From Pseudomonas asiatica (GTDB lineage Bacteria; Pseudomonadota; Gammaproteobacteria; Pseudomonadales; Pseudomonadaceae), in the NCBI RefSeq assembly GCF_009932335.1, contig NZ_BLJF01000001.1:2604001-2668000 (forward strand): a stretch of DNA of 64,000 nucleotides. The letters are read 5' to 3'. Made by a program: the position numbers and the translations under genes. Under the pieces are notes generated by a model. That model worked only from the letters and a program-made list of their open reading frames with translations, searched no databases and had not been told where the DNA came from. Below are positions 34,448 to 43,499 of the stretch, in pieces (positions within the stretch are counted from its first letter, which is position 1; each line of letters begins with the position of its first letter).

Positions 34448-35773
34448 TCAGTACTGCGCCTGCCCCGGCACCCAGGCGGTCCCCGCCAACGGCACCCGTG
34501 CCATCGCCGCAGCCTCCACGGTCAACGCCACCAGGTCCTCCGGGTCGAGGTTGTGCAAGTGCGACTTGCCACACGCCCGCGCCATGGTCTGCGCCTCCAG
34601 CACAAGCACCCGCAGGTAGTTGGCCAGCCGGCGCCCGGCCTCCTCCGGGTTCAGGCGCCTGGCCAGCTCCGGGTCCTGGGTGGTAATGCCGGCCGGGTCG
34701 CGGCCGTTCTGCCAGTCGTCATAGAAACCGGCCGCAGAACCGATCTTCTTCAGTTCGGCATCCAGCCGCGGGTGGTTGTCACCCAGCGCGATCAACGCCG
34801 CAGTACCAATGGCCACCGCATCAGCCCCGAGGGCCATGGCCTTGGCCACGTCGGCGCCATTGCGAATACCCCCGGAAACGATCAGCTGCACCTTGCGGTG
34901 CATGCCCATTTCCTGCAGCGCCTGCACTGCCTGGGGGATGGCCGGCAGGATCGGGATGCCGACGTGCTCGATGAACACTTCCTGAGTCGCGGCGGTACCG
35001 CCCTGCATGCCGTCGAGCACGATCACATCGGCACCGGCCTTCACCGCCAGCTTCACGTCGTAGTACGGGCGGCTGGCGCCGATCTTCACGTAGATGGGTT
35101 TTTCCCAGTCGGTGATCTCGCGGATCTCGGCAATCTTGATCGCCAGGTCATCCGGCCCGGTCCAGTCCGGGTGGCGACAGGCGCTACGCTGGTCGACGCC
35201 GATCGGCAAGGTGCGCATGCCCGCCACCCGCTCGGTCACCTTCATGCCGAGCAGCATGCCGCCACCGCCCGGCTTGGCACCCTGGCCGAGGACGATCTCG
35301 ATGGCATCGGCCTTGCGCAGGTCGTCGGGGTTCATGCCGTAGCGCGACGGCAGGTACTGGTACACCAGGTGCTGCGACTGGCCGCGTTCCTCCGGGGTCA
35401 TGCCGCCGTCGCCAGTGGTGGTGCTGGTGCCGGCGATGGTCGCACCACGGCCCAAGGCCTCTTTGGCGTTGGCCGACAGCGCGCCAAAGCTCATGCCGGC
35501 GATGGTCACCGGAATTTTCAGGTGGATCGGCTTCTTGGCGAAGCGGGTACCCAGCAGCACATCGGTGCCGCACTTCTCGCGGTAGCCTTCCAGCGGGTAG
35601 CGCGACACGCTGGCACCGAGCAGCAGCAGGTCGTCGAAGTGCGGCACGCGGCGCTTGGTGCCGCCGCCGCGGATGTCGTAGATGCCGGTTTCGGCGGCAC
35701 GCTGGATTTCCTGGATGGTCAGGCGGTCGAAGGTGGCCGACTCACGCAGTACCGGGGGGAATTGCTCGCTCAT
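34448..35773 (-). CDS. glxD: FMN-binding glutamate-synthase-domain protein (GlxD/MgsC-like)
   Basis: A 441-residue stand-alone version of the FMN-barrel domain of glutamate synthase: PVTIAGMSFGALSANAKEALGRGATIAGTSTTTGDGG and IVLDGMQGGTAATQEVF, then QLIVSGGIRNGADVAKAMALGADAVAIGTAAL. The triple-cysteine motif for the 3Fe-4S cluster of normal GltB is absent; only one Cys remains (MARACGKSHLHNL). This is the third piece of a split enzyme made of 36491, 35789 and this gene. In methylotrophs the same set makes N-methylglutamate synthase; elsewhere it is called glxBCD. Confidence 0.88.
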   Translation of the reverse strand: MSEQFPPVLRESATFDRLTIQEIQRAAETGIYDIRGGGTKRRVPHFDDLLLLGASVSRYPLEGYREKCGTDVLLGTRFAKKPIHLKIPVTIAGMSFGALSANAKEALGRGATIAGTSTTTGDGGMTPEERGQSQHLVYQYLPSRYGMNPDDLRKADAIEIVLGQGAKPGGGGMLLGMKVTERVAGMRTLPIGVDQRSACRHPDWTGPDDLAIKIAEIREITDWEKPIYVKIGASRPYYDVKLAVKAGADVIVLDGMQGGTAATQEVFIEHVGIPILPAIPQAVQALQEMGMHRKVQLIVSGGIRNGADVAKAMALGADAVAIGTAALIALGDNHPRLDAELKKIGSAAGFYDDWQNGRDPAGITTQDPELARRLNPEEAGRRLANYLRVLVLEAQTMARACGKSHLHNLDPEDLVALTVEAAAMARVPLAGTAWVPGQAQY

Positions 35774-35788
35774 GGGAATGCTCCTGGA

Positions 35789-36463
35789 TCAGTACGCGCT
35801 GGCGTTGTCGACTTTGAAGTTGTACAGCTGGCGAGCCGAGCCGTAGCGTTTGAAATCGGCAGCCTTGTGGTCCAGGCCCGCCTTGTTCAGCAGTTCCTGC
35901 AGCTCTTGCAGGTGCTCGGCGCGCATCTCTTTCTCGATGCAGTCCGAACCCAGTGACTGCACCGAACCCTTGACGTAAATGCGCACCTCGTACAGCGAAT
36001 CGCCCAGCGCATCGCCGGCATCGCCACACACCACCAAACGCCCGGCCTGGCCCATGAAACAGCTCATGTGGCCGATGCTGCCGCCGACGACGATATCCAC
36101 GCCCTTCATGGAAATACCGCAGCGCGCGCCGGCATCACCCTCGATCACCAGCAGCCCGCCATGGGCTGTGGCGCCGGCGGCCTGGGAGGCGCTGCCCTTG
36201 ACCCGCACCGTGCCGGACATCATGTTCTCGGCCACGCCGACACCGACGTTGCCATGCACGGTGACGCTGGCCTGCTGGTTCATGCCGGCGCAGTAGTAGC
36301 CGGCGTGGCCTTCGATATCCACGGCCACGGCGGCGTTGATGCCCACGGCCAGGTTGTGCTTGCCGTCGGGGTGGGTCACCCGCCATTCGTGGTCCTGCAC
36401 CTCACCGTGCAGGGACTGGTTGAGGACACGCACCGAGGTGCTGGAAAGGTCGATCGTATTCAT
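35789..36463 (-). CDS. glxC: GXGXG-domain glutamate-synthase subunit (GlxC/MgsB-like)
   Basis: A 224-residue stand-alone GXGXG beta-helix domain of glutamate synthase: GHAGYYCAGMNQQASVTVHGNVGVGVAENMMSGTVRVKGSASQAAGATAHGGLLVIEGDAGARCGI. In the full enzyme this domain links the amidotransferase and FMN parts. The genes on either side encode those parts, with gaps of 15 and 27 bases, so the three subunits are made from one transcript. Confidence 0.88.
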   Translation of the reverse strand: MNTIDLSSTSVRVLNQSLHGEVQDHEWRVTHPDGKHNLAVGINAAVAVDIEGHAGYYCAGMNQQASVTVHGNVGVGVAENMMSGTVRVKGSASQAAGATAHGGLLVIEGDAGARCGISMKGVDIVVGGSIGHMSCFMGQAGRLVVCGDAGDALGDSLYEVRIYVKGSVQSLGSDCIEKEMRAEHLQELQELLNKAGLDHKAADFKRYGSARQLYNFKVDNASAY

Positions 36464-36490
36464 GTGGTTCTCCAGTGGTTCGGTGGCAGG

Positions 36491-37396
36491 TCAGGCGCTT
36501 TCGCGTTCCCAGACGTACAGGGTGGCCGGCGCCGGTTCCCAGACCTTGGCGTTCTCGATGCCCGGCAGGCTGGCCAGTGCCTGGTACTCCGAGGCCATGG
36601 CCACGTAGTCGTCGGTCTCGGCCAGCACGGCGGGCTTGCAGGCGATCGGGTCGCGGATCACGGCAAAACCATTGCGGGTGCCGATGGCGAAGGTGAAGAA
36701 GCCGTCCAGGTCTTCCAGGGCGCCATCCAGGGCCTGGGCCAGGCTGTCGCCCTGCTGCAGGCGCCAGGTCAGGTAGCCGGCGGCCACTTCGGTGTCGTTG
36801 TCGGTCTCGAAGCTGATGCCTTCGCGCTTGAGTTCCTGGCGCAGGCGGAAGTGGTTGGACAGCGAGCCGTTGTGCACCAGGCACAGGTCGGCGCCGGTGG
36901 AGAACGGGTGGCTGCCCTCCATGGTCACGGCGCTTTCGGTGGCCATGCGGGTATGGCCGATGATGTGGCTGCCTTTCATGCCGGCCAGGCCGAAGCGGCT
37001 GGAGATTTCCGCCGGCAGGCCCATGCCCTTGAGGATCTCGATGCTCTGCCCGGCGCTCATGATGCGCACGTCAGGGGCCAGTTCGCTCAGGGCCTGGCGG
37101 GCCGACGCCTCGCGGGTGTGTACCTTGAGCACGGCAGCGCTGGCGTTCTGGAACCAGTCCAGCGAGCAGCCCAGGCGCCCTTCCAGCTGGCCCATCAGGG
37201 CCGCCCAGGGGTAGTTGACGTCAGTGGCCTGAAGGGTCAGCTTGACCCAGCCATCGGCCACTTCGTCGCCGTAGATGGCAAAGCCGGCGCTGTCTGGGCC
37301 ACGGTCGGTCATGGCTTCGAGCATGGGTTCGAAGAGCTTGCCGAGCTGGGCTTCCAGCTCGGTTTTTTTCAGGTACAGACCTACGATTCCACACAT
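36491..37396 (-). CDS. glxB: Class II glutamine amidotransferase subunit (GlxB/MgsA-like)
   Basis: A 301-residue Ntn-type amidotransferase. Cys2 becomes the N-terminal nucleophile after Met removal (MCGIVGLYLKK). The MTDRGPDSAGF motif lies near residue 30, GHTRMATES near residue 150 and the LVHNGSLSNHF glutamine site near residue 180. It releases ammonia or an alkylamine from a glutamine-type amide for the neighbouring subunits. Starts 66 bases after the glutamine-synthetase-like gene. Confidence 0.9.
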   Translation of the reverse strand: MCGIVGLYLKKTELEAQLGKLFEPMLEAMTDRGPDSAGFAIYGDEVADGWVKLTLQATDVNYPWAALMGQLEGRLGCSLDWFQNASAAVLKVHTREASARQALSELAPDVRIMSAGQSIEILKGMGLPAEISSRFGLAGMKGSHIIGHTRMATESAVTMEGSHPFSTGADLCLVHNGSLSNHFRLRQELKREGISFETDNDTEVAAGYLTWRLQQGDSLAQALDGALEDLDGFFTFAIGTRNGFAVIRDPIACKPAVLAETDDYVAMASEYQALASLPGIENAKVWEPAPATLYVWERESA

Positions 37397-37462
37397 GATG
37401 ATGCTCCTTACTAGGCAGTGGGCGACCGCTTTCGTGCTGGCTGCCCAAGGGATTGGGGGCGC

Positions 37463-38797
37463 TCAGAAGAATTCGGTGTAACGCTGGATTTCCCAGTCGG
37501 AGACGTGGCGGCAGTATTCCACCCACTCCATGCGCTTGAGCTTGATGAACTCGTCGACGATCTCGGCGCCCAGCACTTCGCGGAACAGCGGGTCGGCCTC
37601 CAGGGCGTCGGCGGCTTCCTTCAACGACTGCGGCAAGGTCTTGATGCCACGTGCGGCAATCTCTTCCAGGCTCAGGTTGTAGAGGTTCTCGTTGCACATC
37701 TCACCCGGCTCCAGTTGGCGGTCGATGCCATCGAGGCCGGCGGCGATGATCGCGGCGGTGACCAGGTACGGGTTGCAGCCAGCGTCCGGCAGGCGGAACT
37801 CCAGGCGACCATAGGGGATGCGCACCATCGCCGAGCGGTTGTTGGCGCCGTAGGCGACAAACGCCGGGGCCCAGGTGGCGCCGGAAAGCGAGCGGCCGAC
37901 CACCAGGCGCTTGTACGAGTTGACCGTGGGCGCGGCGAAGGCGCACAGCGCCGGGCCATGGGCCAGCAGGCCTGCAGCAAAGTGGTAGGCCAGCTTCGAC
38001 AGGCCCATGCCGCTGCTGTCGGACGGGTCATGGAACAGGTTCTTGTTGGTACTGCTGGCCAGCGACAGGTGGAAGTGCATGCCATTGCCAGCGCGCTTGG
38101 GGTCGGGCTTGGGCATGAACGAGCAGATCATGCCCAGGTCGTTGGCGATCTCGCCGGCGGCCATGCGGAAGAAGGTGAAGCGGTCAGCCGACTCCATGGC
38201 GTCGCTGTAGGTGTAGTTGATCTCGAACTGGCCGTTGGCGTCCTCGTGGTCGATCTGGTAGATGTCGAAGCCCACCGGCTGCAAGGCCTCGGTCAGGCGC
38301 TCGAGGAACAGCCGCGAACGCGACAGGCCCTTGTAGTCGTAGCACGGCTTGTCGAGGTTGTCGGAGGCATCCACCAGTTGCAGCTTGCCATCCTCGTCGC
38401 GGCGGAACAGGCTGAATTCGGGTTCCAGGCCGGTGTTCAGGGTCCAGCCCTTGTCGGCCAGGCGCTGCACCTGCTGCTGCAACACATAACGGCTGTCGTA
38501 GGGCCAGGGTTGGCCGTTCACGTGGCCTACGCACACCACCCGGCCGTAGCCGGGCTGCCACGGTACCGGGATCAAGGTGGAAAGGTCGCCGCGGGCCATG
38601 AAGTCGGGGCCGTGCGGCTCCATGCCCATACCGCAGATGGCGAACCCGGCAAAGCCGGCGCCCTCCTCGGCCACCATCTTCAGGCCCGAGACCGGCACCG
38701 ATTTGGTCTTCGCCGAGCCATGGATATCGACGAACTGTGCCAGCACGTATTTGATGCCGTGCTGATCAAGGGTGCGCTGGGTTTCTGCTGGCAACAT
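37463..38797 (-). CDS. glnT: Glutamine synthetase family protein (GlnT / gamma-glutamylmethylamide synthetase-like)
   Basis: A 444-residue glutamine-synthetase-fold ligase of the GlnT type. N-terminal beta-Grasp domain with [19 protein letters not shown]; catalytic motifs [40 protein letters not shown] and [17 protein letters not shown]. The ATG at 38797 has AGGAG about 10 bases upstream; the frame start at 38878 overlaps the promoter. It is the first gene of the cluster and is preceded by a sigma-54 promoter at 38862-38878. Members join glutamate to ammonia or methylamine; which one applies here is open. Confidence 0.88.
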   Translation of the reverse strand: MLPAETQRTLDQHGIKYVLAQFVDIHGSAKTKSVPVSGLKMVAEEGAGFAGFAICGMGMEPHGPDFMARGDLSTLIPVPWQPGYGRVVCVGHVNGQPWPYDSRYVLQQQVQRLADKGWTLNTGLEPEFSLFRRDEDGKLQLVDASDNLDKPCYDYKGLSRSRLFLERLTEALQPVGFDIYQIDHEDANGQFEINYTYSDAMESADRFTFFRMAAGEIANDLGMICSFMPKPDPKRAGNGMHFHLSLASSTNKNLFHDPSDSSGMGLSKLAYHFAAGLLAHGPALCAFAAPTVNSYKRLVVGRSLSGATWAPAFVAYGANNRSAMVRIPYGRLEFRLPDAGCNPYLVTAAIIAAGLDGIDRQLEPGEMCNENLYNLSLEEIAARGIKTLPQSLKEAADALEADPLFREVLGAEIVDEFIKLKRMEWVEYCRHVSDWEIQRYTEFF

Positions 38798-38835
38798 GGG
38801 TTGAACACTCCTGGGCAAGGGGCAATTATTCCGCA

Positions 38836-38855
38836 TGAGAAACTTACTTTCCTCA
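38836..38855. promoter_or_regulatory. Imperfect palindrome at the glnT transcription start region
   Basis: TGAGAAACTTACTTTCCTCA lies just downstream of the -12 element of the sigma-54 promoter. Its core GAAACTTACTTTC is 11/13 identical to GAAACTTGTTTTC at 39040-39052 near the HTH-cupin gene. Both may bind that regulator. Confidence 0.5.
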
Positions 38856-38861
38856 CAGGAA

Positions 38862-38878
38862 TGCAATGGGCTTGCCAA
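38862..38878 (-). promoter_or_regulatory. Sigma-54 promoter of the glnT-glxBCD cluster
   Basis: On the minus strand TTGGCAAGCCCATTGCA fits the -24/-12 consensus with GG-N10-GC spacing. It is 65 bases upstream of the glnT ATG. Nitrogen control of the cluster is therefore likely. Confidence 0.75.
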
Positions 38879-38907
38879 CTTTGTTCAGAGTGCAACCTTG
38901 TGTTGCC

Positions 38908-39002
38908 TGTTCGGGCCTCTTCGCGGGCACGCCCGCTCCCACAGAGTTCGCCGCAGAGCCCTGTGGGAGCGGGCGTGCCCGCGAAGAGGCCGGTACGGGC
39001 AG
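38908..39002. repeat. REP inverted pair 7
   Basis: Inverted copies with the core GCGGGCACGCCCGCTCCCAC, in the divergent region between glnT and the HTH-cupin gene. Confidence 0.85.
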
Positions 39003-39037
39003 CACAAAACCCAAGCAGATTTCCATGCTCCATTTAT

Positions 39038-39107
39038 GGGAAACTTGTTTTCACCCGAGGAAAGATGCAGCCACCGTAGCTGCATTTCGCACTTTCCCAG
39101 TGCGAAA
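39038..39107. promoter_or_regulatory. Cluster of three inverted repeats before the HTH-cupin regulator
   Basis: In order: GGGAAACTTGTTTTCACCC (39038-39056, imperfect); ATGCAGC-N7-GCTGCAT (39065-39085, perfect); TTTCGCACT-N5-AGTGCGAAA (39085-39107, perfect 9-bp arms). They lie 37-106 bases before the regulator ATG and probably form its operator region. Confidence 0.6.
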
Positions 39108-39143
39108 ACTTTATTCTTGAACTGAAACCGTGCAGGACATTCG

Positions 39144-39737
39144 ATGCCAACCGAAACCGAACCGCGCCTTCGCCTGGAGCAGTACCTGGGCCTGCAGATC
39201 AAGCGCCAGCGCCAGGCCCAGTCCCTCAAGCTCGCCGACGTGGCGCGCATCGCCGGCATCAGCCAAGGCATGCTCAGCAAGATCGAGAACGCCCAGGTGT
39301 CCACCAGCCTCGACACTCTCAGCCGCCTGTGCGACGTGCTGGGCATGCCGATGGCCAAGCTGTTCAGCCAATATGACCAGCCCGACGGCAATGCCTTGTT
39401 GGTGAAAGCCGGTGAAGGGCTGGAGGTGGTGCGCCGCGGTACCGAGAAAGGCCACACCTACCATTTGCTCAATCACGCCAGGGGGCCGAAGAAGAATTTC
39501 GAGGCGTACATGGTGACCATGGACGACGCCAGCGAAGAGTTCCCGACCTTCGCCCACCCCGGCACCGAGTTCCTCCACTTGCTGGAGGGTGAACTGGTGT
39601 ACCGGCACGGCAACCAGCTCTATCACATGCAGGCCGGTGACAGCCTGACCTTTGACGGCGAGACCCCGCACGGCCCCGAGCAGTTGGTGCAAGTGCCCAT
39701 CCGCCTGTTGTCGATCATGAACTACAGCGACGAGTGA
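39144..39737 (+). CDS. HTH (XRE) regulator with C-terminal cupin domain
   Basis: A 197-residue regulator. Residues about 10-65 form an XRE helix-turn-helix (LGLQIKRQRQAQSLKLADVARIAGISQGMLSKIENAQVSTSLDTLSRLCDVLGMPM) and the C-terminal half is a cupin barrel (HPGTEFLHLLEGELVYRHGNQLYHMQAGDSLTFDGETPHGPEQL) with the His/Glu metal-site residues. It is divergent from the glnT cluster and is its likely local regulator, in addition to sigma-54/NtrC control. Confidence 0.9.
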   Translation: MPTETEPRLRLEQYLGLQIKRQRQAQSLKLADVARIAGISQGMLSKIENAQVSTSLDTLSRLCDVLGMPMAKLFSQYDQPDGNALLVKAGEGLEVVRRGTEKGHTYHLLNHARGPKKNFEAYMVTMDDASEEFPTFAHPGTEFLHLLEGELVYRHGNQLYHMQAGDSLTFDGETPHGPEQLVQVPIRLLSIMNYSDE

Positions 39738-39800
39738 CGCGGCGCGCCAGGCACCCGCGGAGAACAGGATGCCAACCGCTGCGCACACTGATGCAGGCGA

Positions 39801-40505
39801 CTAAGCGCCCTCAGGCAGCAGACTGCGATCGAACATGAACGCCCGCTCCCCCTGTGGCGTGTACTGATACAACTGCTGCGGCCGGCCCAGCCTGGGCTGG
39901 TTCTTCTCCCCGGTGTCCCTCACCCACCCCAGCTCGCGCAAGCGCTCCAGGCGTTTGCGCAGTGAGGTGTTGTTCACCGCCTGCCCCAGGCACGCCTGCA
40001 CCGCGCCTAGCGCATCCAGCACAGTGAACTTCTCCGCCAGCAGATACAGCGGCAGGCTGCTGTACACCGTCTTCGCCGCCAGCCGCTCACGGGCGCGCTC
40101 CACCAACAGGTTGTGATCAAAGGGCAACAGCACCTTGCGCGCCAACACGCTGTCCAAGTCGAAAAATGCCAGGTGCTCGCCCTCGACGGCCTGCCCGGGT
40201 TCGAGCAAAGCCAGGTAATAGGTGCTGAGTGACCATCCGCGCGGGTCGCGAAAGGCATTGCCCTCGGTACCTACCTGTTCCATGTAGCACGGTACAACCT
40301 GGGTTTTCTCGCGCAGTGCACGCTCGGCAGCAGCTTCCAGGCTGGTGTCGGGGGTGCGGCCATTGACGATCACCCCGGGCAAGGCCCACTGGCCGGCATG
40401 CGGTTCACGCTCACGACGGTGCAACAGCACCTGCAGATGCTGAGCTTCGGGGGCCATGCGCAGGGCGACGATATCGACGCTGGCCAGGACTTCGACTGTA
40501 CTCAC
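39801..40505 (-). CDS. nrtR: NrtR, NUDIX-related regulator of NAD metabolism
   Basis: A 234-residue protein with an N-terminal NUDIX-like domain whose catalytic box is degraded (EAAAERALREKTQV instead of REUXEEXGU) and a C-terminal winged helix (AVNNTSLRKRLERLRELGWVRDTGEKNQPRLGRPQQLYQY). This is the NrtR pattern: a repressor that binds ADP-ribose or a related NAD product. It is divergent from pncA-pncB, a classical target. Translation starts at a GTG. Confidence 0.88.
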   Translation of the reverse strand: MSTVEVLASVDIVALRMAPEAQHLQVLLHRREREPHAGQWALPGVIVNGRTPDTSLEAAAERALREKTQVVPCYMEQVGTEGNAFRDPRGWSLSTYYLALLEPGQAVEGEHLAFFDLDSVLARKVLLPFDHNLLVERARERLAAKTVYSSLPLYLLAEKFTVLDALGAVQACLGQAVNNTSLRKRLERLRELGWVRDTGEKNQPRLGRPQQLYQYTPQGERAFMFDRSLLPEGA

Positions 40506-40585
40506 GGGGCGACTCCTTGTTCAGCTCACCATAATCCACCAGAGCATCTAAGTAAGGCAAGCAGAAAGCCCGTTTCAAAAGTTGC

Positions 40586-40615
40586 TTGACACACTTAATA
40601 CACCAAGTGAATTAT
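40586..40615 (+). promoter_or_regulatory. pncA promoter with probable NrtR site
   Basis: A TTGACA box (40586-40591) and an AATTAT box (40610-40615) are 18 bases apart. Between them lies an inverted repeat, CACTT (40592-40596) and AAGTG (40605-40609). Repressor binding here would block pncA-pncB transcription. Confidence 0.6.
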
Positions 40616-40642
40616 GTATCCATTCCAGCGAGGAGAACCGCC

Positions 40643-41293
40643 ATGAAGATCGCCAGTTTCGATGTCGACGCCCAGAACGGCTTCACCAGCAACGTGCCGC
40701 AAGAGCTGCCGGTTCCCGAAGGCCATGAAATCGCGGTAGATCTTAATACCATGGCCTTGCGCGCCGACCTGCGCCTGGGCAGCAAGGACGCCCACCCGGC
40801 CAACGCCGCCTGGGTAGTCGCCGACCCCGCGCACATGCTGCAGCCCCTGCAGCTGGCCAACGCCGACCTGACCTGGGTCAGCCACTGCGTGCCCGGCACA
40901 CCCGGCTTCGAGTTGCTGCCCGGCCTGCCGGCCCCCATCGACTATGACTATTTCGTATGGAAAGGCGTCGAGCCCGACCTGCACCCCTACGGCGCCTGCT
41001 ACCACGACCTGGCCGAACGCCGCTCCACCGGGGTGATCGAGTACCTCAAGGTGCAGCAGGTGGGCGCGGTGATCGTCGGTGGCCTGGCCCTGGACTATTG
41101 CGTCAGGACCACTGCGCGCCAATTGCGCCAGGCCGGTTTCCAGGTGCTGTTGTACCTGCCGGCCTGCCGCGCCCTCACCCAGGCAGGCGCCATCGAAGCA
41201 TGTGGCGCCTTGGCCGCCGAGGGCGTGATCCTCTGCGGCGACGAAGCCGCGCTCGACCACCAGCTCTCTCTGATCAAGGAAGACCGCCCATGA
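40643..41293 (+). CDS. pncA: Nicotinamidase
   Basis: A 216-residue isochorismatase-fold amidase. Catalytic triad: Asp in [10 protein letters not shown] near residue 8, Lys in FVWKGVEPD near residue 110, Cys in [12 protein letters not shown] near residue 155. Metal-site region [11 protein letters not shown]. Converts nicotinamide to nicotinate in the cytosol for the NAD salvage pathway. The ATG at 40643 follows GAGGAG; the longer frame includes the promoter. Overlaps pncB by 4 bases. Confidence 0.9.
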   Translation: MKIASFDVDAQNGFTSNVPQELPVPEGHEIAVDLNTMALRADLRLGSKDAHPANAAWVVADPAHMLQPLQLANADLTWVSHCVPGTPGFELLPGLPAPIDYDYFVWKGVEPDLHPYGACYHDLAERRSTGVIEYLKVQQVGAVIVGGLALDYCVRTTARQLRQAGFQVLLYLPACRALTQAGAIEACGALAAEGVILCGDEAALDHQLSLIKEDRP

Positions 41294-42489
41294 GCGACAG
41301 CGTTTTCGGCCCACGCATCATCCAGAACCTGCTGGACACCGACTTCTACAAGATCACCATGATGCAGGCGGTGCTGCACAACTACCCCAACGCCGAGGTG
41401 GAATGGGAATTCCGCTGCCGTAACGGCGAGAACCTCGCACCTTACCTGGCGGAAATCCGTTACCAGGTAGAGCAACTGGCCGATGTCAGCGTCACGCATG
41501 ACCAGCTCGCCTACCTGGAGAAGATCCCGTTCATCAAACCGGATTTCATCCGTTTTCTCAGCCTGTTCCGCTTCAACCTGCGCTATGTGCAGGTGGGTCT
41601 GGATGATGCCGGGCAACTGGCGATTCGCGTGCGCGGGCCGTGGTTGCACGTGATTCTCTACGAGATCCCGCTGCTGGCGATCATCAGCGAGGTGCGCAAC
41701 CGCTACCGTTATCGCGAGGTGGTGATCGAGCAGGTCCGCGAGCGCCTGTATCAGAACCTCGACTGGCTGAAGGCCGAGGCCAGCGCCGAAGAACTGGCCG
41801 GTTTCCAACTGGCCGACTTCGGCACCCGGCGGCGCTTCTCCTACCGGGTGCAAGAAGAGGTGGTGCACATTCTGAAGCGTGACTTCCCGGGCCGCTTTGT
41901 CGGTACCAGCAACGTGCACCTGGCCCGCGAATACCAGCTCAAGCCGATCGGCACCATGGCCCACGAGTGGTTCATGGCTCACCAGCAACTCGGCCCGCGC
42001 CTGGTCGACAGCCAGGCTGCCGCGCTGGAATGCTGGGTGCGGGAGTACCGGGGGCTGCTGGGCGTCGCCCTGACCGACTGCATTACCATGGACGCGTTCC
42101 TGCGCGACTTCGACCTGTACTTCGCCAAGCTGTTCGATGGCCTGCGGCACGATTCAGGCGATCCGCTGGCCTGGGCGGAAAAGGCCATTGCCCACTATGA
42201 GCGGCTGGGGATCGATCCGAAGAGCAAGACCCTGATCTTTTCCGACGGGCTGGACCTTGCCAAGGCGCTGGGGTTGTACCGGGCGTTGCATGAGCGGATC
42301 AATGTGAGCTTTGGCATTGGTACCAGGCTGACCTGCGATATCCCGGGCGTGGAGCCGATGAATATCGTGATCAAGATGACGGCCTGCAATGGGGCACCAG
42401 TGGCCAAGATTTCCGACAGCCCAGGCAAGACACAGTGCCGGGATGAGAACTTCGTGGCCTATCTGAAGCATGTCTTTCGGGTGGATTGA
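41290..42489 (+). CDS. pncB: Nicotinate phosphoribosyltransferase
   Basis: A 399-residue enzyme making nicotinate mononucleotide from nicotinate and PRPP. N-terminal signature [48 protein letters not shown] near residue 180; HEWFMAHQQ near residue 220 (the His phosphorylated in family members); and [12 protein letters not shown] near residue 317. Normal length. Translationally coupled to pncA. Confidence 0.94.
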   Translation: MSDSVFGPRIIQNLLDTDFYKITMMQAVLHNYPNAEVEWEFRCRNGENLAPYLAEIRYQVEQLADVSVTHDQLAYLEKIPFIKPDFIRFLSLFRFNLRYVQVGLDDAGQLAIRVRGPWLHVILYEIPLLAIISEVRNRYRYREVVIEQVRERLYQNLDWLKAEASAEELAGFQLADFGTRRRFSYRVQEEVVHILKRDFPGRFVGTSNVHLAREYQLKPIGTMAHEWFMAHQQLGPRLVDSQAAALECWVREYRGLLGVALTDCITMDAFLRDFDLYFAKLFDGLRHDSGDPLAWAEKAIAHYERLGIDPKSKTLIFSDGLDLAKALGLYRALHERINVSFGIGTRLTCDIPGVEPMNIVIKMTACNGAPVAKISDSPGKTQCRDENFVAYLKHVFRVD

Positions 42490-42500
42490 GGCCAGCACAA

Positions 42501-43388
42501 TCACCCCACCTCTTGCAGACCAACACACAACTCCAGAAACCGCGCCGCAGCCCGCGACGGGGTGGCTGCATGCGGCACCAGAATGGAAAACCGCCGCACC
42601 AACGCCTGCGGCACAACCTGCAACCGCTGCAACGCCCCGTCCTCATGTCGGATCGACATCGCCGACACAAAGCCAATCCCCATCCCGGCTCGCACTGCCT
42701 CCTTCACCCCTTCCACGCCAGCAATTTCCAGCGCCACGCGCATCGCCACGCCGCTGCGGGCAAATGCCCGCTCGACGATCTGTCGCACACCCGAGCCGCT
42801 CTCGCGCAGCACCAACGGGTAAGCCCCCAGCGACGCCAGTGTCTGCCGATCACTGCCGGCCAGCGGATGACCACGTGGCACGATGGCCACGATCTCGTCT
42901 TCCCGCCACGCCGTCACCGCCGTGCCCAATGGCAGCTCCTGCCCAGGCGGCCCTTCGATCAGGGCGATATCGACGCTGTCCAGCGCAGCGACGATTTCTG
43001 CCGTATTGCCATTGGAAGTGCTCACCAACACCTCCGGGTAGCGGGCATGGAAATCGGCAATCAGGTAAGGCAGCAGGTAGCTGGCCGGCGTGGTACTGGC
43101 GCCGATGCGCAAGGTACCGCGCTCCAGCCCGCGCATGGCCTCGCGTAGTGCCTGGGCCTGACGGAAGGTTTCACGCAGGCGCTCGGCATGGGCCAGCAAT
43201 TGCTCGCCAGCTGCTGTAAGCCGCACACCACGGCCGGCGCGCTGATACAGCGGCTCGCCAAAGGCCTCCTGCAGCAGTTTGAGCTGGCCAGACACCGCCG
43301 GCTGCGACAAGTGCAGGGCTTGGGCCGCATGGCTGATGTTGCCGTGCTCGGCGACGGTGGCGAACGTTATCAGTTGTTCTGGGGTCAT
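42501..43388 (-). CDS. LysR-family regulator divergent from a YeiH-type transporter
   Basis: A 295-residue LysR regulator: MTPEQLITFATVAEHGNISHAAQALHLSQPAVSGQLKLLQEAFGEPLYQRAGRG plus an effector domain of the CysB/CbbR type (about residues 90-290). The neighbour on the other strand is a YeiH-family membrane protein, as in the E. coli yeiE-yeiH pair, so it probably activates that gene. It ends 11 bases after the convergent pncB stop. Confidence 0.9.
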   Translation of the reverse strand: MTPEQLITFATVAEHGNISHAAQALHLSQPAVSGQLKLLQEAFGEPLYQRAGRGVRLTAAGEQLLAHAERLRETFRQAQALREAMRGLERGTLRIGASTTPASYLLPYLIADFHARYPEVLVSTSNGNTAEIVAALDSVDIALIEGPPGQELPLGTAVTAWREDEIVAIVPRGHPLAGSDRQTLASLGAYPLVLRESGSGVRQIVERAFARSGVAMRVALEIAGVEGVKEAVRAGMGIGFVSAMSIRHEDGALQRLQVVPQALVRRFSILVPHAATPSRAAARFLELCVGLQEVG

Positions 43389-43439
43389 GAAGGAAAAATA
43401 TCAGCTAAACGGATATTTGCCATCCTAAATTACGATTTT

Positions 43440-43453
43440 TTATAAGCTTATAA
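43440..43453. promoter_or_regulatory. Perfect palindrome TTATAAGCTTATAA in the lysR/yeiH gap
   Basis: A 14-bp perfect palindrome at the centre of the 111-base divergent gap, AT-rich in a GC-rich genome. Likely part of the LysR binding region. Confidence 0.55.
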
Positions 43454-43499
43454 CCAGACTAACGTAGTCCATGTCGAAACACCTTTCCGGAGGACTCAC

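Noticed and set aside
38907..39002. Repeat pairs considered as a possible CRISPR array
   Set aside because: Repeats are inverted pairs, not regularly spaced direct repeats, and match the dispersed REP family.
36068..39079. Long plus-strand frames antisense to glxB/glxC/glnT
   Set aside because: Val/Gly/His-rich shadows typical of high-GC antisense; the minus-strand genes have full catalytic motifs.
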